From positions 8,303,369 to 8,367,368 of the forward strand of contig NZ_CP030287.1 in assembly GCF_003287935.1 (NCBI RefSeq): DNA of 64,000 nt. Reading direction: 5' to 3'. The position numbers and the translations under genes were made by a program. Below, piece after piece: positions 63,176 through 64,000 of this stretch (position 1 is its first letter; each line of letters begins with the position of its first letter). This stretch comes from Streptomyces sp. ICC1 (GTDB lineage: Bacteria; Actinomycetota; Actinomycetes; Streptomycetales; Streptomycetaceae). Under the pieces are notes generated by a model. It saw nothing but the letters and a program-made list of their open reading frames with translations. It was not told the DNA's origin and did no database searches.

Positions 63176-64000
63176 CTGACCCGGCGCCTCGCCGTCCTCG
63201 ACGGCGAGATCGTCGCCGTCGGCGACGAGGCCGACGTCCGCGACTGGCGCGGACCCGGCACCGAGACCGTCGACCTCGCCGGCGCCACGCTCACCCCCGG
63301 CCTCACCGACGCCCACAGCCACCCCGTCTGGGGCATCGAGATGGCCGCCGGCACGGACCTGTCCGCCGTCACCGACCTCGACCAGCTCCGCGCCGCCCTG
63401 CGCGAGGCCGGCCGCGGCCCCGGCGGCTGGGTCCTCGGCCACGGCCTCGACCACAACGCCTTCGGCGGCCGCCCCGTGGACAAGGCGCTGATCGAGGACG
63501 CCGTCGCCGGCGCCCCCGCCTTCCTGCGCCTCTACGACGGCCACTCCGCCCTCGCCTCCGGCGCGGCCCTCGCCGCCGCCGGGGTCACCGGCCCGCGCAC
63601 CTTCGCCCAGCGCTCCGAGATCGTCTGCGACGGCGCCGGGCGGCCCACCGGCCACCTCATCGAGCACGCCGCGATGGACCTGGTGGGCTCGCTGGCGCCG
63701 AAGCCCACGTACGCGGAGCGCCGCGGGAGCCTCAGCCGGCTGCTGTCCGACATGGCCGCCACCGGCCTGACCGGCGCACACGTCATGGACCTCGGCGACG
63801 GCGACGTACCGGCGCTGCTCGCCGGCGTCGAGTACGAGGACGACCTGCCGCTGCGGCTGCGGCTCTCCCCCTGGTGCATGCCCGGCGCCACCGACGCCGA
63901 CCTGGAGGAGCTGATCGGGACGCAGCTGCTCGGCGGCCGCCACTGGCAGGTCGCCGGCGTGAAGTTCTTCATGGACGGCACCGTCGAGGGCGGCACCGCC
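63176..64000 (+). CDS. Amidohydrolase (YtcJ-like metal-dependent hydrolase; both ends open)
   Basis: 275 residues are visible, reading LTRRLAVLDGEIVAVGDEAD, then GATLTPGLTDAHSHPVWGIE with the HxH metal-binding motif, GWVLGHGLDHNAFGGRPVDK, YDGHSALASGAALAAAG, and VAGVKFFMDGTVEGGTA at the window end. These are hallmarks of the amidohydrolase-3/YtcJ group, which hydrolyse amides or related bonds in unknown substrates. An in-frame GTG at 63146 has no ribosome site and the normal start is missing at a join. The 3' end is beyond the window. Confidence 0.87.
   Translation, partial: MTRRLAVLDGEIVAVGDEADVRDWRGPGTETVDLAGATLTPGLTDAHSHPVWGIEMAAGTDLSAVTDLDQLRAALREAGRGPGGWVLGHGLDHNAFGGRPVDKALIEDAVAGAPAFLRLYDGHSALASGAALAAAGVTGPRTFAQRSEIVCDGAGRPTGHLIEHAAMDLVGSLAPKPTYAERRGSLSRLLSDMAATGLTGAHVMDLGDGDVPALLAGVEYEDDLPLRLRLSPWCMPGATDADLEELIGTQLLGGRHWQVAGVKFFMDGTVEGGTA

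Overview
The window is Streptomyces-type DNA. It has very high GC, GTG and TTG starts, ATGA/GTGA gene overlaps, and a familiar set of actinobacterial genes: crgA, dcw genes (rsmH, ftsL), the pafA/pafBC proteasome locus with two FKBPs, DUF4383, DUF445, DUF1707, DUF2277, DUF5324 and a HelD-like factor. It is not one continuous piece of chromosome. Near-complete Nextera/Illumina library oligonucleotides lie inside it (6-38, 26619-26779, 31900-31932). Runs of 11 G or 9 C (16038-16048, 47191-47201, 10961-10969) sit exactly where genes stop in mid-sequence. At about a dozen points the reading sense changes from one gene fragment to an unrelated one. I read it as a draft scaffold stitched from several loci of one or a few related Streptomyces, so gene neighbourhoods are reliable only inside each block.

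Blocks in order: (1) 39-5350, scrambled enolase-superfamily dehydratase, GntR regulator, DUF4383 protein, coiled-coil protein, tRNA-Val, DUF2277, a universal stress protein with three frameshifts, and a cell-surface protein missing its signal peptide. (2) 5400-10915, a two-permease/one-ATPase ABC-2 exporter, a DUF1707 protein, DUF445, and the tail of a repeat protein. (3) 11040-16038, an operon for salicylyl-CoA/gentisate catabolism with an embedded nitrilase. (4) 16050-17150, a secreted BNR-repeat protein without its end. (5) 17195-26619, a decayed FtsX-type permease split by an IS630-family element that carries a GNAT gene, then small regulators and hydrolases, a LysM protein, PpiB, rhomboid, CrgA, DUF881 and the start of a class E sortase. 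(6) 26780-31899, ftsL-rsmH, carbonic anhydrase, MoxR ATPase and DUF58 protein. (7) 31934-37123, the C-terminal 1163 residues of a secreted pullulanase, GNAT, TetR. (8) 37124-42300, pafC-pafB, FKBP, FKBP lipoprotein, pafA. (9) 42378-47190, phosphotransferase tail, GNAT, methyltransferase, XRE/DUF6879 pair, quinone oxidoreductase. (10) 47191-47752, a jumble of ABC permease and CpaF fragments. (11) 47753-52690, MocR/PdxR-type protein, sortase substrate, sigma factor operon ended by a palindromic MITE-like element, MarR/MFS pair. (12) 52722-57880, HtrA-like protease, LysR, cysteine dioxygenase, YeiH-type transporter containing a perfect parS site, trypsin-like protease. (13) 57886-63000, DinB-like protein, a solo IS630-type end, NmrA-like and VOC proteins, HelD. 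(14) 63176-64000, an amidohydrolase that runs off the window.

The gene sets most likely to work together are these. The gentisate operon (thioesterase, FAD/OYE-fusion hydroxylase, nitrilase, ring-cleaving dioxygenase) is translationally coupled throughout. LysR, cysteine dioxygenase and the YeiH-type exporter look like a cysteine-to-sulfite overflow module. FKBP and pafABC form a known conserved neighbourhood. A LAHTG-anchored surface protein and a class E sortase are a possible substrate/enzyme pair although they lie in different blocks. The most interesting biological items are the IS630-like element with a passenger acetyltransferase, the parS site inside a coding sequence, the nitrilase in a gentisate operon, and the MITE that supplies a gene's stop codon. 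The most important practical observation is the embedded sequencing adapters.
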